64,000 nt of DNA, taken from Acanthornis magna. Taxonomy: Eukaryota > Chordata > Aves > Passeriformes > Acanthizidae. The position numbers and the translations under genes are program-made. The notes under the pieces are model-generated. The model was not told the DNA's origin. It was given only the letters and a program-made list of their open reading frames with translations, and made no database searches. The DNA lies in assembly GCA_036785705.1 (NCBI GenBank), contig JAWUZG010000157.1:868001-932000 (forward strand). Direction: 5' to 3'. Positions 9,607 to 19,474 of this stretch are shown in pieces (position 1 is the stretch's first letter; the number at the start of each line of letters is the position of its first letter).

Positions 9607-11040
9607 TGAGCAGGAAGGGAGGGAGAGGGGTGGTGGGAAAAAGGAGAAGCGGGGGTGGGGGGGAAATGAGGGTGGAACCCCCCAAACCAAACCACGCCAA
9701 ACCAAACCACCCCAAACCAAGAGTGGTGGGGCTGGGAATTGGGGAGACGATGGGAGAGTCAGAGCAGGAAAAGCGGACAGTGGGACCCCCAAAGGGAGCG
9801 GGAGGGGGCTGGGACCCATCCGATGGAGGGCAAGAGGGTCAACCCCAACACAGCCACCTGGAACTGTTCATTCCAAAGGGCATTTTTCAACTGGGAATAA
9901 AAAATAGAGGGCAATCATCTTGCAAATGTAGAATGAGGGAGATAAGCAAGCAAGCCTGGGCTCATTGGAGGCAGCAGAAAGGCCAAGGCCTGAGCCCCAG
10001 CCCCGAGGAAGGCACATCCTGTCCCTCCTGCCTTGCTCAGGGCTCTGCTGGGCCACTGGGATGTGGGGAGGATGCTGAGGGCAGTTCAAGGGGGTGACAG
10101 TGCCCAGCCTTGCTGGGGCTGTGCCAGGAAGCCCCAGGGCCTCAGGACAAGGTGTCTCCTCACAGCCCTTGGTGGCACAGACACTGCTGTGGCCCAGGGC
10201 ACCAAGACTTGGCTTCTCCTGGGCACTGCCAGCCTGGCCAGGGCCCTTGGCCATGTCCAGCACGGCTTGTCCTGCGCTGTCCCACAGCTGCTGCTGTGTC
10301 CCTGCAGGCTGCACACTCGCATCTCGCTGCCCCCCTGGCTCTGCCCTGCCATTGCCAGCCCTGCCCTGACCTCTGCCCACCCTCACTTGCTTCACTTCTG
10401 ACCTTCAGCAATTGCCTGTTCCTGTGCCCTTAGAGAGTGGTGCTTCAAGAGTGACCCCAGCACCTTCTTAAGCGTTTTCCCAGGGGACATTACCCACTGG
10501 TAGTTCCCTGAGCTGCTGCATCTGCTCTCCTCATGCCCAGGGTTGAAGGTTTGGTGGCTGTTTCCCTCCTGTCAACAGAGACTTTCAACTCAGCTGCTTC
10601 ATGGTCGCTGTGTCCAAGGGAGCCACCAATGTCCGCTTCCCTCATGAGACCAAATTTTCCAATTAATTCATTTGCCCACATGCAGTGGCTGTTTTGCATG
10701 CACCTTGTCTGTTGGAAAGGAGTCCTTGTCAGCCCCTCCACCATCCGTGTCCAAATGTTGTCCCATCACCCCCCTGGGCTCTCCTGGGTTGCTTTGTGCC
10801 CAGCCCTGCTGCCCTCCCAGCACACTGTGGGGTAGCAATCCCTGTGTTCTTGAGGACCTGTGAGCATGAGGCTTCCTCCAAGGAAAGGCTCTGTGCACAC
10901 CAGTCTTGCCTTTGCTCAGAGCTCCTGTGCAGCTCCTCACCCTCCTCCCTGCCTTCCTGAGGAGTCGCTGCCATCCCTGGCTGCCCTCTCAGCACCCGAG
11001 GTGTCCCACCAGGGCTCTGCAGTGGCTATGGGGAGCCCGT
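9607..11040. other. Intergenic or decayed sequence before the OR fragment
   Basis: Begins with a short CCAAACCAAACC-type repeat (about 9680-9720). The rest has scattered frames but no motif I can assign. Upstream parts of the olfactory receptor pseudogene may be present but too decayed to read. Confidence 0.35.
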
Positions 11041-11250
11041 TTGTGCCTGCTCAGCACGTGCCTCCCTCCCATGGCCGTGGTGTCCCTGTTTGTCAGCACT
11101 GCTGTGTTTGCCCATCTGAAGCCCTCGTGCATCTCCTCCCCATGCCTGGATCTGCTGGTGACACTTCTGCACTCAGTGGTGCCTCCAGCACTGAACCCCC
11201 TCCTCTACAGCCTGAGGAACGGGGAGCTCAAGGAGGCCTTTAGAAAACTG
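11041..11250 (+). pseudogene. Olfactory receptor pseudogene, 3' end (OR14-like)
   Basis: One frame reads STCLPPMAVVSLFVSTAVFA, then LKPSCISSPCLDLL and PALNPLLYSLRNGELKEA. These are the TM6, extracellular loop 3 and TM7 signatures of class II olfactory receptors; the NPLLYSLRN motif ends TM7. The style fits the large avian gamma-c (OR14) clade. TM1 to TM5 and the MAYDRY motif are not found upstream, so only about a quarter of the roughly 310-residue receptor remains. Expanded OR14 genes lie near the MHC on the chicken MHC chromosome, which agrees with the MHC fragments here. Confidence 0.75.
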
Positions 11251-11557
11251 ATTTCAATATCATTAGCTATATTGTTACTTGTGTTTATTAATTCCCTAGA
11301 TGAATATTTAGATTCCTATGACTACCAGGGACGAAGCAGCTCTGTCCCACCTGGAGCCTTCAGAGTGTGTCTGACAGGGCCCAGAGCTGCTGCTCTCAGA
11401 GCATCTTGGCAAAAAAGTGGGATCTCCCCAGGGCACTGACTGAAGCTTTGGCTCTTTGTCCAAGCTCAAGTCCATTGGAGCCAAGAGAATTTCCCCCCAA
11501 AAGGCTCTGTAGCTCCATGGATTGTGCAGAGGGAAAGTGCTGACATCAGCAGCTGCT

Positions 11558-12508
11558 TGTCTTCGTTTGATAGACAGGTGTCTGTTTAGGAAGGTGGGAA
11601 CCTTCCTTAGAACAGAGAATGTGAATCCCCTTCCCTCCGAATTATTATAACTTTAGAATCAAGGGCTCTCAGGCAAAGGTATGGGAAAAGGAATAAGAGT
11701 TTTTTTACTAGTATCTATACTGAGGTAAACAATCAGTAACAAAAAACAGTAAACAAGGTAAAGAAAAACAGTAAACAAAACCAAAAACACTCGGTGGCAA
11801 ATGTCCCTGGACTGTCAGGCACTTTCCCGGTTGGTGCAGTCACGGTCACGGCCAGCAGGAGCGCTGTTGGGCTCCCAGACCAGCCGGACAGGTGCGATGA
11901 CTCCCGGGAAGCTGCAGATGGCGCTGTGCCGCGAGGTTGGATCTGTGTCGCGCGTAATGGCCGACGGGCTGGAGCAGGGTGGAGCGCAGATGGACGGGGG
12001 GCGCAGCAGAGAGCCCAGAGCCGGGAGATGGAGCGGCCGGGTCAGCCCACCCGGGCCAGCCAGCAGAGGAGGCGGCAGGAAACTCCGCAGTTGGGGCAGG
12101 CAGGGTGCGGGGCAGCAGGCAGGGCGCGGGGTGGTGGCAGGCGGGGGTCCCGTTCCGCTGCAGTGCAGCTGGGAGATGCACCCTCCCGGAGGGGAAGAGA
12201 TGATTGGAGTCCCGTGCCCCGAGAACTCACCCACCAGGTAGAGAAAAACTAGTGCAAAGCCGGGCTTTTCTTTTCCTGCAGTCGCAGCCAAAAAAAACGG
12301 AGAGCCGTTCCTTCCACTGCTGTCTCCTCCGAGACTTGTGAGCGAGTCCGTGTGTCGTTATCAAGTCTTGCTATCTCTTGTTCCCGTGCCCGCCCAGCCA
12401 AAAAGTCTTTGTCTCTTTTGTGAGAGTAAAATGTCCTCTAAGTACCGATCGTTACTTGCCTAGCAACAGAATGGGAAAAATTCCACTTCCCCCCCCCAAC
12501 CTCCAACA
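11558..12508 (-). repeat. 3' LTR of provirus 1
   Basis: A 951-bp LTR starting TGTCTTCG and ending CCAACA. Every position I compared is the same as in the 5' LTR at 17592-18542, at a constant offset of 6034 bp with no indels. It is preceded by CTGCT (11553-11557), half of the target duplication. Open frames inside it exist in both LTRs and are not genes. Confidence 0.92.
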
Positions 12509-12636
12509 TTATCCACCCCGAATTTTTTCCATTCCAACACATTACATTGAACTTAAGCCTTTAAACTATATACATACAAGCATTACTCTGAATATACACA
12601 TACAGATATGCATACAGGCACCGTGTTATGGGCAGT

Positions 12637-15600
12637 TCAACCCCAACTGAGGTCTCCCTGAGGTATGCATCGTGTCTCTCCATCCTCTTGCATCACCCAC
12701 CAGGTACACCCTGGTCCTTGAGCAAAGACAACCCCACGGGTGGGTCTATCTTTGCTCAAGGCAGAATTAATCCAAACAGTTTTCCCCAGCATGCCTCTCA
12801 TTTGCACTACTGGAACCTTATCCCCGTCTGCTGTTTGCAAGGGTTCAGATTGGGCAGGGCCAGCCCTGTTGGTGGAGCCTCGGGTGTTAACTAGCCAGGT
12901 GGCCTTGGCTAAATGCTGTTCCCAATTTTTGAAAGTCCCCCCACCTAAAGCCTTCAAGGTGGTTTTTAGCAGGCCGTTGCATCGCTCTACTTTACCAGCA
13001 GCAGGTGCATGATAAGGAATGTGGTACACCCACTCGATGCCATGTTCCCTAGCCCAGGTGTTTATGAGGCTATTTTTGAAATGAGTCCCGTTGTCCGACT
13101 CAATTCTCTCAGGGGTACCATGCCTCCAAAGGACTTGCCTTTCAAGGCCCAGGATGGTGTTGCGGGCAGTGGCATGAGGTACAGAGTAGGTCTCCAGCCA
13201 CCCAGTGGTGGCCTCTACCATTGTGAGCACGTAGCGCTTGCCGTGGCGGGTTTGAGGCAGTGTGATGTAATCGATCTGCCAGGCCTCCCCATACTTGTAT
13301 TTGGTCCACCTTCCCCCATACCACAGGGGTTTCACCCGCTTGGCTTGCTTGATGGCAGCGCATGTCTCACAGTTATGGATCACCTGGGAGATACAGTCCA
13401 TGGTTAGATCCACCCCTCGGTCTCGTGCCCACTTATAGGTGGCATCTCTGCCCTGATGGCCTGAGGCATCATGGGCCCATCGGGCTAGGAACAACTCTCC
13501 TTTGTGCTGCCAATCTAAATCTACCTGTGACACCTGTATTTTTGCAGCCTGATCTACCTGTTCATTGTTTCGGTGTTCCTCATTAGCTCGGCTCTTGGGG
13601 ACATGGGCATCCACATGACGGACTTTCACAGGTAGCTTCTCTACCCGACTGGCAATGTCTCGCCATTCGTCAGCAGCCCAGATTGGTCTTCCTCTACGTT
13701 GCCAGTTGGCCTTTTTCCACCTTTCCAACCAACCCCACAGAGCATTGGCTACCATCCATGAATCAGTGTACAGGTACAGCTTTGGCCACTTCTCTCTTTC
13801 AGCAATGTCCAGGGCCAGCTGAACGGCTTTGAGTTCGGCAAGTTGGCTTGATCCACCTTCTCCTTCTGTAGCCTCTGCGACCTGCCGTGTGGGGCTCCAT
13901 ACAGCTGCTTTCCATTTTCGGTTTGCCCCCACAATGCGACAGGAACCATCAGTGAAGAGAGCGTAGCATGTTTCATCTTGCGGCAGTTGGTTGTATGGTG
14001 GAGCTTCCTCTGCGCGAGTCACCTGTTCCTGCTCCTCTTCATCGGTGAGACCAAAGTTTTCACCTTCGGGCCAATTTGTAATTATTTCCAAGATCCCAGG
14101 GCGATTCGGGCTTCCAATACGGGCGCGCTGCGTGATGAGGGCAATCCATTTACTCCACGTGGCATCGGTGGCGTGGTGGGTAGAGGGAACCTTTCCCTTG
14201 AACATCCACCCCAGCACCGGTAGTCGGGGTGCAAGAAGAAGTTGTGCTTCCGTGCCAATAACTTCTGAGGCGGCTTGGACGCCTTCATAGGCTGCCAGAA
14301 TTTCCTTCTCTGTGGGAGTGTAGTTGGCTTCGGACCCTCTGTAGCTTCGGCTCCAGAATCCCAGTGGACGACCTCGAGTCTCACCAGGCACCTTCTGCCA
14401 AAGGCTCCAGGACAGACCGTTGCCCCCGGCTGCAGAGTAGAGCACATTCTTCACTTCTGGTCCTGTCCTGACTGGGCCAAGGGCTACCGCATGAGCGATC
14501 TCTTGCTTGATCTGGGCGAAGGCTTGTTGTTGTTCAGGGCCCCAGCGGAAATCATTCTTCTTGCGTGTCACCAGGTAGAGAGGGCTCACAATCTGGCTGT
14601 ACTCAGGGATGTGCATCCTCCAGAAGCCTATGGCACCTAGGAAAGCTTGTGTCTCCTTCTTGTTGGTTGGTGGGGACATCGCTGTGATTTTATTGATGAC
14701 TTCGGTGGGAATCTGACGCCGTCCATCTTGCCACTTCACTCCCAGGAACTGGATCTCTTTGGCAGGCCCCTTGACTTTGCTCCTTTTGATGGCGAGACCG
14801 GCTTCCAGAAGAATCTGGATGATTTTCTCTCCTTTCTCAAACACTTCTTCTGCTGTGTCCCCCCACACAATGATGTCATCGATGTACTGCAGATGTTCTG
14901 GAGCCTCACCCTTTTCCAGTGCAGCCTGGATCAGTCCGTGGCAGATGGTGGGACTGTGTTTCCACCCCTGGGGCAGTCGGTTCCAGGTGTACTGCACGCC
15001 CCTCCAGGTGAAAGCAAACTGAGGCCTGCACTCTGCTGCCAGAGGAATGGAGAAAAATGCATTTGCAATGTCAATAGTGGCATACCACTTTGCTGCTTTG
15101 GACTCCAGTTCATACTGGAGCTCCAGCATGTCTGGCACGGCAGCGCTCAGCGGTGGAGTCACCTCGTTCAAGGCACGATAGTCCACAGTCAATCTCCAGT
15201 CTCCATCAGATCGGCGCACAGGCCAGATGGGGCTGTTGAAGGGTGAGTGGGCCTTGCTGACCACCCCTTGGCTCTCCAGCTCACGGATCAGCTTGTGGAT
15301 GGGAATCACAGCATCTCGATTCGTTCGGTACTGCCGGCGGTGTACTGTCGAGGTGGCAATTGGTACCTGTTGTTCCTCCTCCTTCAAAAGTCCAACTGCA
15401 GAAGGGTTCTCTGACAGTCCAGGCAAGGTGTTCAATTGCCTAACGCCCTCTGCCTCAACAGCAGCTATTCCAAAAGCCCACCTGAGTCCTTTCGGGTCTT
15501 TGAAATAGCCATTCCGGAGGAAGTCTATGCCCAGAATACACGGGGCCTTTGGACCAGTCACAATGGGATGTTTCTGCCACTCCTTCCCAGTCAGGCTCAC

Positions 15601-15819
15601 CTCGGCTTCCACCAGCGTCAACTCTTGTGATCCCCCTGTCACCCCAGCAATAGAAATGGGTTCAGCCCCAACATGTCCCGATGGCATTAAGGTACACTGC
15701 GCACCTGTATCAACTAATGCTTCATATTTTTGTGGCTCTGATGTACCAGGCCATCGAATCCACACAGTCCAAAAGACACGGTTTTCCCATGCCTCTACCT
15801 GGCTAGAGGCAGGGCCCCT
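12637..15819 (-). CDS. pol: ERVL-like Pol (protease, RT, RNase H, integrase), read through an amber codon
   Basis: The frame continues directly after the gag amber codon with no further stop for 1060 codons; there is no ATG at its head, so expression through readthrough is inferred. Domains in order, counting from the GTG codon at 15765: aspartic protease with DTGA at 19-22; reverse transcriptase with LPQGW at 264-268 and YIDD at 294-297; RNase H with TDGS at 605-608, E644 and D668; integrase with a zinc-binding H765/H770/C799/C802 set and catalytic D832, D891 and E927 (DD35E spacing). All catalytic residues are present. It would reverse-transcribe the RNA and integrate the DNA copy. No dUTPase or env follows. 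Confidence 0.9.
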   Translation of the reverse strand, partial: RGPASSQVEAWENRVFWTVWIRWPGTSEPQKYEALVDTGAQCTLMPSGHVGAEPISIAGVTGGSQELTLVEAEVSLTGKEWQKHPIVTGPKAPCILGIDFLRNGYFKDPKGLRWAFGIAAVEAEGVRQLNTLPGLSENPSAVGLLKEEEQQVPIATSTVHRRQYRTNRDAVIPIHKLIRELESQGVVSKAHSPFNSPIWPVRRSDGDWRLTVDYRALNEVTPPLSAAVPDMLELQYELESKAAKWYATIDIANAFFSIPLAAECRPQFAFTWRGVQYTWNRLPQGWKHSPTICHGLIQAALEKGEAPEHLQYIDDIIVWGDTAEEVFEKGEKIIQILLEAGLAIKRSKVKGPAKEIQFLGVKWQDGRRQIPTEVINKITAMSPPTNKKETQAFLGAIGFWRMHIPEYSQIVSPLYLVTRKKNDFRWGPEQQQAFAQIKQEIAHAVALGPVRTGPEVKNVLYSAAGGNGLSWSLWQKVPGETRGRPLGFWSRSYRGSEANYTPTEKEILAAYEGVQAASEVIGTEAQLLLAPRLPVLGWMFKGKVPSTHHATDATWSKWIALITQRARIGSPNRPGILEIITNWPEGENFGLTDEEEQEQVTRAEEAPPYNQLPQDETCYALFTDGSCRIVGANRKWKAAVWSPTRQVAEATEGEGGSSQLAELKAVQLALDIAEREKWPKLYLYTDSWMVANALWGWLERWKKANWQRRGRPIWAADEWRDIASRVEKLPVKVRHVDAHVPKSRANEEHRNNEQVDQAAKIQVSQVDLDWQHKGELFLARWAHDASGHQGRDATYKWARDRGVDLTMDCISQVIHNCETCAAIKQAKRVKPLWYGGRWTKYKYGEAWQIDYITLPQTRHGKRYVLTMVEATTGWLETYSVPHATARNTILGLERQVLWRHGTPERIESDNGTHFKNSLINTWAREHGIEWVYHIPYHAPAAGKVERCNGLLKTTLKALGGGTFKNWEQHLAKATWLVNTRGSTNRAGPAQSEPLQTADGDKVPVVQMRGMLGKTVWINSALSKDRPTRGVVFAQGPGCTWWVMQEDGETRCIPQGDLSWG

Positions 15820-15823
15820 CTAG
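15791..15823 (-). promoter_or_regulatory. Candidate Gag-Pol amber readthrough signal
   Basis: The gag stop is TAG at 15822-15820, in frame with pol. It is followed by a 9-nt spacer and a perfect 7-bp stem (GCCTCTA at 15810-15804 pairing with TAGAGGC at 15797-15791) with a 6-nt loop. An alternative 7-bp stem CTAGAGG/CCTCTAG would bury the stop codon itself (15803-15823). Gammaretroviruses use a UAG, an 8-nt spacer and a structured element for suppression. The similar layout suggests readthrough, but that is inference. Confidence 0.6.
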
Positions 15824-17463
15824 CCCTGGTTATCATTCCCTTCCTGAGCATGCATTCCACCGTCAAGGGAATCTGACACAACATTTTCCCTTCTGTTGTA
15901 CTCAGCAGGTTGGCTACAGGAAGCTGAGGCTACCTTGGCTCTGGCAGAACCCCCTCGGCTAGCGTTGCCCTCCTTAAGCTGACGCACCCGTTCTGCCAGG
16001 ACAGAGGTGGGCTTCCCATCCCACCTTTTCATGTCTTCCCCATGGTCATGCAGAAAGAACCACAACTCAGCTCGTGGGGTGTACCCTCTTTCTCTAGCTG
16101 GAGGACGTCGGGCTCCAGTGTTGGGGCCTGTGACTCTCACTGGTGCCACACTGTTTTTCCTCACCTCCTCCCTGATCTCCCTCATCTCTTCCTTCAACTC
16201 CTTAACCACAGCAGAGATCTGAGCCTGCAATGGGCCATTGATCACACTTGCATAATGCCTGAGCTTGTCAGCTACAGAGCCCACTGTCTCACGGTTGTCA
16301 TCGGCATTAAACATTGCAATGTAGGTGGCATATTGGGTTGGCCCTAGACTTGCCAGGTTCCACAACATTTGCCCTGTGCATCTGACCTTGTCAGGATCAT
16401 TTTCGTGCTGTCCATCCCTCCCAAAAAGCACCTCCTGTACTGCCACTTCTCTCAGCCGTTGGATCGCTTCCTCAACGGTCTTCCAGGGCAATCTACGGTA
16501 GTTCTCCTGCATTCTGTCTTTGTGAACAAACCTCTCTCTTACACTCATTAAAAGCCTCTCCCAGAGAGAAATGGGTCCCGCCTCCCTCACGAACACCTTT
16601 TCAACACCCGCGTCCAGGGCCACGGAACCCAAATTCCTGGCCTCATTACCATCCAGCTGCACGCCTGGGCCCATGCGGTCCCAAACCCGAAGTAACCAGG
16701 TTGAGAAAGCCTCGCCCTTCCGCCGCACAATGTCATCGTGCAGATTACGGATAGTGTCGTATGGCAGGGACTCGGTGATGATTATAGGCCCAGGCTCCCC
16801 TGCGGGTTGTGAAGGCCCTGGTTCCCCATCATCATCAACTGGGCGTACCGATTTGGTCTTATACTTCCTCCGCTGTACAGGGGCAACTGCTGCTGACTGT
16901 GACTGCCCTTGAGGTTCAGCTGGAACCTGGACGGTTGTAATGTCCGTGGGTTCCGCTGCTGCACCATCTAACTCTTCCCCTGTTGGGCAAGGAGAGGGCT
17001 TCCCACCAGCTGAGGAAGTATATTCTTTCAACACCTGACGTATCTTTTCCCCTCTCACTTGGAATGCAAAGTTGAACAGGCCTATCAGCAACACCAGCCA
17101 CAGTACGACGTCATTGGTATTTAGAGAGTATATGAACCCTCTGAGCCCTGGTAGGGTAGGCCCAAAGAGATGGGTGAAGGGTTGAGAAAAATCTTCCCCT
17201 AGTGTCGTCTCGTCACAAAAGGTACCATTACCAAACAGACTCCAAAAACATGTACTCACGGTGTTAAAGCCCTGTAACCAAGTGACCGCCGTCCAAAGGA
17301 AATGGAAAATCCATAGATTCCTCACCTTATTGACCCATTGTGAGAACTGGATAACAGCCACTATAGCCTTAGTTATAGGACCCATGTTTAGATAGGGAGC
17401 TGCAAATGGGAAAACCGTGGCCACGAGAATGTGCCAGCCAGACCAAGGTATGCTAGACCACAT
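15820..17463 (-). CDS. gag: ERVL-like Gag with N-terminal membrane domain
   Basis: The first ATG in the frame (17463, in the strong context ACCATGT) gives 547 residues ending at TAG. Residues about 10-40, 50-77 and 118-135 are strongly hydrophobic and look like three or four membrane passes; N79-G-T is an N-glycosylation sequon between the second and third. A proline-rich linker and a basic RRKYKTK patch (about 190-230) follow, then a helical capsid-like region (about 240-440) and an arginine-rich tail. No CCHC zinc knuckle and no N-terminal myristoylation glycine. Gag normally forms the particle shell. Membrane-spanning Gag is unusual. A related domain is seen in the second element (34269-35904). 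Confidence 0.8.
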   Translation of the reverse strand: MWSSIPWSGWHILVATVFPFAAPYLNMGPITKAIVAVIQFSQWVNKVRNLWIFHFLWTAVTWLQGFNTVSTCFWSLFGNGTFCDETTLGEDFSQPFTHLFGPTLPGLRGFIYSLNTNDVVLWLVLLIGLFNFAFQVRGEKIRQVLKEYTSSAGGKPSPCPTGEELDGAAAEPTDITTVQVPAEPQGQSQSAAVAPVQRRKYKTKSVRPVDDDGEPGPSQPAGEPGPIIITESLPYDTIRNLHDDIVRRKGEAFSTWLLRVWDRMGPGVQLDGNEARNLGSVALDAGVEKVFVREAGPISLWERLLMSVRERFVHKDRMQENYRRLPWKTVEEAIQRLREVAVQEVLFGRDGQHENDPDKVRCTGQMLWNLASLGPTQYATYIAMFNADDNRETVGSVADKLRHYASVINGPLQAQISAVVKELKEEMREIREEVRKNSVAPVRVTGPNTGARRPPARERGYTPRAELWFFLHDHGEDMKRWDGKPTSVLAERVRQLKEGNASRGGSARAKVASASCSQPAEYNRRENVVSDSLDGGMHAQEGNDNQG

Positions 17464-17568
17464 GGTGTCACTTAGTGAGGTTTCTATGTTCAGCACACTA
17501 AAAATGGGTCTCCCAGAAACTGTTATTCCTTTTGCACCCCTTTTTTTTTTTTCCCTCAATGCCCTCGA

Positions 17569-17586
17569 GCCCCACGTTGGGCGCCA
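17569..17586 (-). promoter_or_regulatory. Primer-binding site (tRNA-Lys1,2 type)
   Basis: The minus strand reads TGGCGCCCAACGTGGGGC, the 18-nt complement of the tRNA-Lys1,2 3' end known from Mason-Pfizer-type betaretroviruses. It starts 5 nt inside the 5' LTR edge and would prime minus-strand DNA synthesis. Mammalian ERV-L usually uses a leucine tRNA, so the primer is of interest. Confidence 0.85.
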
Positions 17587-17591
17587 AAATC

Positions 17592-18542
17592 TGTCTTCGT
17601 TTGATAGACAGGTGTCTGTTTAGGAAGGTGGGAACCTTCCTTAGAACAGAGAATGTGAATCCCCTTCCCTCCGAATTATTATAACTTTAGAATCAAGGGC
17701 TCTCAGGCAAAGGTATGGGAAAAGGAATAAGAGTTTTTTTACTAGTATCTATACTGAGGTAAACAATCAGTAACAAAAAACAGTAAACAAGGTAAAGAAA
17801 AACAGTAAACAAAACCAAAAACACTCGGTGGCAAATGTCCCTGGACTGTCAGGCACTTTCCCGGTTGGTGCAGTCACGGTCACGGCCAGCAGGAGCGCTG
17901 TTGGGCTCCCAGACCAGCCGGACAGGTGCGATGACTCCCGGGAAGCTGCAGATGGCGCTGTGCCGCGAGGTTGGATCTGTGTCGCGCGTAATGGCCGACG
18001 GGCTGGAGCAGGGTGGAGCGCAGATGGACGGGGGGCGCAGCAGAGAGCCCAGAGCCGGGAGATGGAGCGGCCGGGTCAGCCCACCCGGGCCAGCCAGCAG
18101 AGGAGGCGGCAGGAAACTCCGCAGTTGGGGCAGGCAGGGTGCGGGGCAGCAGGCAGGGCGCGGGGTGGTGGCAGGCGGGGGTCCCGTTCCGCTGCAGTGC
18201 AGCTGGGAGATGCACCCTCCCGGAGGGGAAGAGATGATTGGAGTCCCGTGCCCCGAGAACTCACCCACCAGGTAGAGAAAAACTAGTGCAAAGCCGGGCT
18301 TTTCTTTTCCTGCAGTCGCAGCCAAAAAAAACGGAGAGCCGTTCCTTCCACTGCTGTCTCCTCCGAGACTTGTGAGCGAGTCCGTGTGTCGTTATCAAGT
18401 CTTGCTATCTCTTGTTCCCGTGCCCGCCCAGCCAAAAAGTCTTTGTCTCTTTTGTGAGAGTAAAATGTCCTCTAAGTACCGATCGTTACTTGCCTAGCAA
18501 CAGAATGGGAAAAATTCCACTTCCCCCCCCCAACCTCCAACA
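17592..18542 (-). repeat. 5' LTR of provirus 1
   Basis: A 951-bp copy that looks identical to 11558-12508. It is followed on the plus strand by CTGCT (18543-18547), matching the duplication on the other side. It would hold the promoter for the provirus. I could not single out a TATA box or poly(A) signal with confidence. Confidence 0.92.
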
Positions 18543-18547
18543 CTGCT

Positions 18548-19169
18548 AAAGGCCAACAATTTGATTTGGACAAAGCCACTGTTGTGTGGTGACAGTGGAG
18601 ATGGTGACAGGTGACTGAGGTCCATAGCCAGGAGTGTCCCACGTGGCACAGGGCACAGAATGTGCTCCAGGAGAAGAATCTGGATCTGCCTGGACAAGGC
18701 AGAGTATCTGCAGGCCTGTGTGTGCCTGGTCTGGGCAGTGACTGGAGCCCCATGAAGGCACAGGTCAGCCAAGGTGGAGACCCCCAGAGGGAAAGCGCTA
18801 AATGCCAGCACCTGCAAGGAAACCCAGATGGACACAGCTGAGCATAGCCAGAGCAGCTCCAAGAGGGAAAGGGACCTTGGCAGCCACCACACACCTGCAG
18901 ATCCCCCCACAGCCCCAGGGACAGCACAAGTGGCCCCATCCTGTTCCCTCTGTGGCTGCTCTGCTGTGCAGGTCACAAGTGCTGCGGGTGTCTCCTGCAG
19001 CACAGACCCACGGGCACACACACACAGGCTCTGTCCAGGCTGGGACACGGAGACAGCAGGGCCTGGGGACAGCAGAGATGTCACTGCCCTGGGGAGCCCC
19101 CGGCTGCTGCTGCTGCTGGGGGCTCTTGGGCAGCCCCTGCGGGTGGGGTGGAATTTTCCCAACACTCAC
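18548..19169. other. Flank of provirus 1, possible SRCR gene intron and exon debris
   Basis: No exon I can defend. It lies downstream, on the minus strand, of the SRCR exon at 19170-19474, and may hold later exons of that gene in decayed form. Confidence 0.3.
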
Positions 19170-19474
19170 CTGAGCAAAGGACAGCAGCAGCATTCCCGTG
19201 GGAGCAGGGTGAGGCCCCCAGGGCAGTCACCGGGCACTGCTGCGGATGGGCTTCAGTCACATCCCAGTGGAATGAGTCCCTCCAGACAGGCCTGGTTTCC
19301 CTCCCAAAATTTGGGAATGGACCTGGCAAACCAGCACTTGAGGTGGCCACAGAGAACGTGGGTGTCTGAGAGGCCCCATCGGGAGGCACAGAGGGTTCCC
19401 TGTGTCCCCAGCACCTGGAACTGCACTCTCCCCTCACACACGGTGCTGCCGTTCACCAGCCTGAACCCTCTTTC
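19170..19474 (-). pseudogene. SRCR-domain exon, frameshifted
   Basis: The minus strand begins after an acceptor-like TTGAG and reads [15 protein letters not shown], then [19 protein letters not shown], which fits the first half of a scavenger-receptor cysteine-rich domain. The second half (ALGASPCSHGNAAAVLCSG) is in another frame, so at least one indel lies near 19260. A donor GTGAGT follows at 19169. The 305-bp length is close to the usual single SRCR exon of about 315 bp. SRCR domains occur in repeated arrays in WC1/CD163/DMBT1-like receptors that bind bacterial or self ligands. No sister domain exon is clear nearby. SRCR genes also occur on the chicken MHC chromosome. Confidence 0.75.

Larger units (their letters stand above)
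11558..18542 (-). mobile_element. Complete ERVL-like endogenous retrovirus (provirus 1)
   Basis: A 6985-bp minus-strand provirus: 5' LTR (17592-18542), primer-binding site (17569-17586), Gag (15820-17463), amber codon, Pol (to 12637), 3' LTR (11558-12508). It is flanked by the 5-bp duplication CTGCT (11553-11557 and 18543-18547), the size typical of ERVL elements. LTRs that look identical and open gag and pol indicate a very recent insertion. There is no env: only about 130 bp separate pol from the 3' LTR. Class III (ERVL) placement is inferred from the Pol sequence style, the TSD length and the missing env. A dUTPase domain, known in mammalian ERV-L, is not seen. Confidence 0.92.

Noticed and set aside
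8637..9710. A 357-codon minus-strand open frame rich in Pro
   Set aside because: Composition-driven; it lies antisense to the zinc-finger 5' copy and the class II leader exon and has no domain.
11794..12291. Several open frames of 100-158 codons inside the LTRs of provirus 1
   Set aside because: They occur unchanged in both LTRs and overlap one another on both strands; GC-rich LTR sequence explains them.
12509..12636. Possible env gene in provirus 1
   Set aside because: Only about 130 bp lie between pol and the 3' LTR, which is too short for an envelope gene.
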